Source of the DNA: Candidatus Thiothrix anitrata
GTDB lineage: Bacteria > Pseudomonadota > Gammaproteobacteria > Thiotrichales > Thiotrichaceae
Length of the DNA stretch: 64,000 nt
Assembly (NCBI RefSeq): GCF_017901155.1
Contig: NZ_CP072800.1
Coordinates: forward strand, 3,127,283 to 3,191,282
Direction: 5' to 3'
In this document: positions 63,398-64,000 of the stretch, piece by piece
How the letters are laid out: each line of letters opens with the position of its first letter
How positions within the stretch are numbered: the first letter of the stretch is position 1
The notes under the pieces: generated by a model
Databases searched by the model: none
Seen by the model: the letters and a program-made list of their open reading frames with translations, nothing else
Told to the model about the DNA's origin: nothing
Made by a program: the position numbers and the translations under genes

Positions 63398-64000
63398 TCA
63401 TGCCACCACTTGCAAACGTTGTTCCTGTTGCTGACATAGCTGCATCAACGGTACAGGTCGCCCACAATAATAGCCTTGAGCGAAATCCACACCAATTTGT
63501 CGCAAGTGCTGCAAAGTTTCCGCATCTTCCACCAACTCCGCGATGGTCAACAAATTCATCACCTGTCCGACTTCGTGTACCGCTTTAACCATTGCCGCAT
63601 CCACGGGGTTGGAAACTAAATTGTGCACAAAGTTGCCATCAATTTTCAGGTAGCTCAGTGGCAATTCCCGCAAATAATTAAGGGATGAGAAACCACTTCC
63701 GAAATCATCCAGTACTAAATGACACCCTAAACTGTGTAATGCATTCATAATACGCTTCGAGTGCACAAAATTACTGATCGCCACGGACTCGGAAATCTCA
63801 AAACAAATCATGCTAGGATCAACCCCCGTGCGTTTGATTTGTTGCTCAACATACGCAAAACATTCAGCATCCTGTACTGTATGCGAAGATAAATTAATCA
63901 TTAAGCGCGTTTGCTCACCTACCTGACCTGCCGCAGATACGCAACACTTGGCTAAGACATCCAATGACTTACGGATAATCCAACGATCAATACTCACCAT
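63398..64000 (-). CDS. EAL-domain cyclic-di-GMP phosphodiesterase (5' end outside window)
   Basis: The last 200 codons of an EAL domain: SIDRWIIRKSL, INLSSHTVQD, CFEISES (metal Glu), VLDDFGSGFSSLNYLRELPLSYLKIDGNFV (Asp pair and Lys), and IAELVEDAETLQHLRQIGVDFAQGYYCGRP. These are the main catalytic residues of EAL enzymes that hydrolyse c-di-GMP. The EAL/EVL motif itself lies beyond the window edge, as do any sensor or GGDEF domains. The ending QLQVVA-like tail is short. It is the last gene of the window and is separated from fxsA by 90 bases. Confidence 0.9.
   Translation of the reverse strand: MVSIDRWIIRKSLDVLAKCCVSAAGQVGEQTRLMINLSSHTVQDAECFAYVEQQIKRTGVDPSMICFEISESVAISNFVHSKRIMNALHSLGCHLVLDDFGSGFSSLNYLRELPLSYLKIDGNFVHNLVSNPVDAAMVKAVHEVGQVMNLLTIAELVEDAETLQHLRQIGVDFAQGYYCGRPVPLMQLCQQQEQRLQVVA

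Overview
The window looks like a chromosomal segment of a gammaproteobacterium, most likely a Thiothrix/Thiolinea-type sulfur bacterium of the Thiotrichales. The basis is gene content (ubiJ, a ubiH/visC-type hydroxylase, msrPQ, minCDE, surE-pcm-LysM lipoprotein) and the general style of the proteins. The genus is an inference; I could not run a database search. Most of the segment is ordinary housekeeping DNA of about 50% G+C. Two accessory stretches are the main interest.

Layout. 1-1086: end of a hybrid histidine kinase and a separate Hpt protein. 1087-8855: argS, a YgjP-type metalloprotease, a DEAD-box helicase, an Smr protein, surE, pcm and a LysM lipoprotein. 8879-16520: a TlpA thioredoxin, three related secreted proteins (two with long calcium-binding type-3 repeats, one of them frameshifted twice) and a protein with a degenerate Fic motif. 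16654-20446: msrPQ with an unusual upstream region (four tandem 11-bp repeats and four DnaA-box-like sites), a nuclease-like protein and ubiJ. 20453-27538: a decayed metallophosphatase gene, a hydrolase, a ubiquinone hydroxylase, dxs-ispA-xseB and a tRNA-Leu. 27680-30687: rnr-rlmB. 30672-33786: rmuC with a MotA/TolQ-like and MotB/TolR-like pair. 33861-41328: a thioredoxin-like protein, minCDE, a Sel1-repeat protein and mfd.

Island at mfd (about 41.3-50.2 kb). The last 1.39 kb of mfd occurs twice, at 39938-41328 and 50207-51597, and brackets about 8.9 kb of accessory DNA. The island carries a MocR-type regulator facing an operon of a glutamine amidotransferase, a MOSC protein, a small unknown protein, an AurF-type diiron N-oxygenase with all seven metal ligands, a rubredoxin-rubredoxin reductase fusion, a YqcI/YcgG-family protein, an amino-acid transporter and a class III aminotransferase. 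The centre is much more A+T-rich than its surroundings. I infer an undescribed pathway that oxidises an amine nitrogen, with its own electron supply, transporter and regulator.

Defence and addiction region (51.6-60.7 kb). It holds a HigBA-like pair, a DUF1566 protein, a type II restriction-modification system with a controller-like protein, two VapBC-type pairs, several orphan or chimeric antitoxins, an Rpn-type nuclease, and fragments that share sequence blocks. This looks like repeated acquisition, duplication and deletion. The end of the window returns to core genes: groESL under a CIRCE operator, fxsA and a truncated EAL-domain gene.

Recurring oddities are palindromic repeats read in frame inside argS and mfd, a GroEL reading frame that runs through its own terminator, and several genes with single-base frameshifts that may be real or assembly errors.
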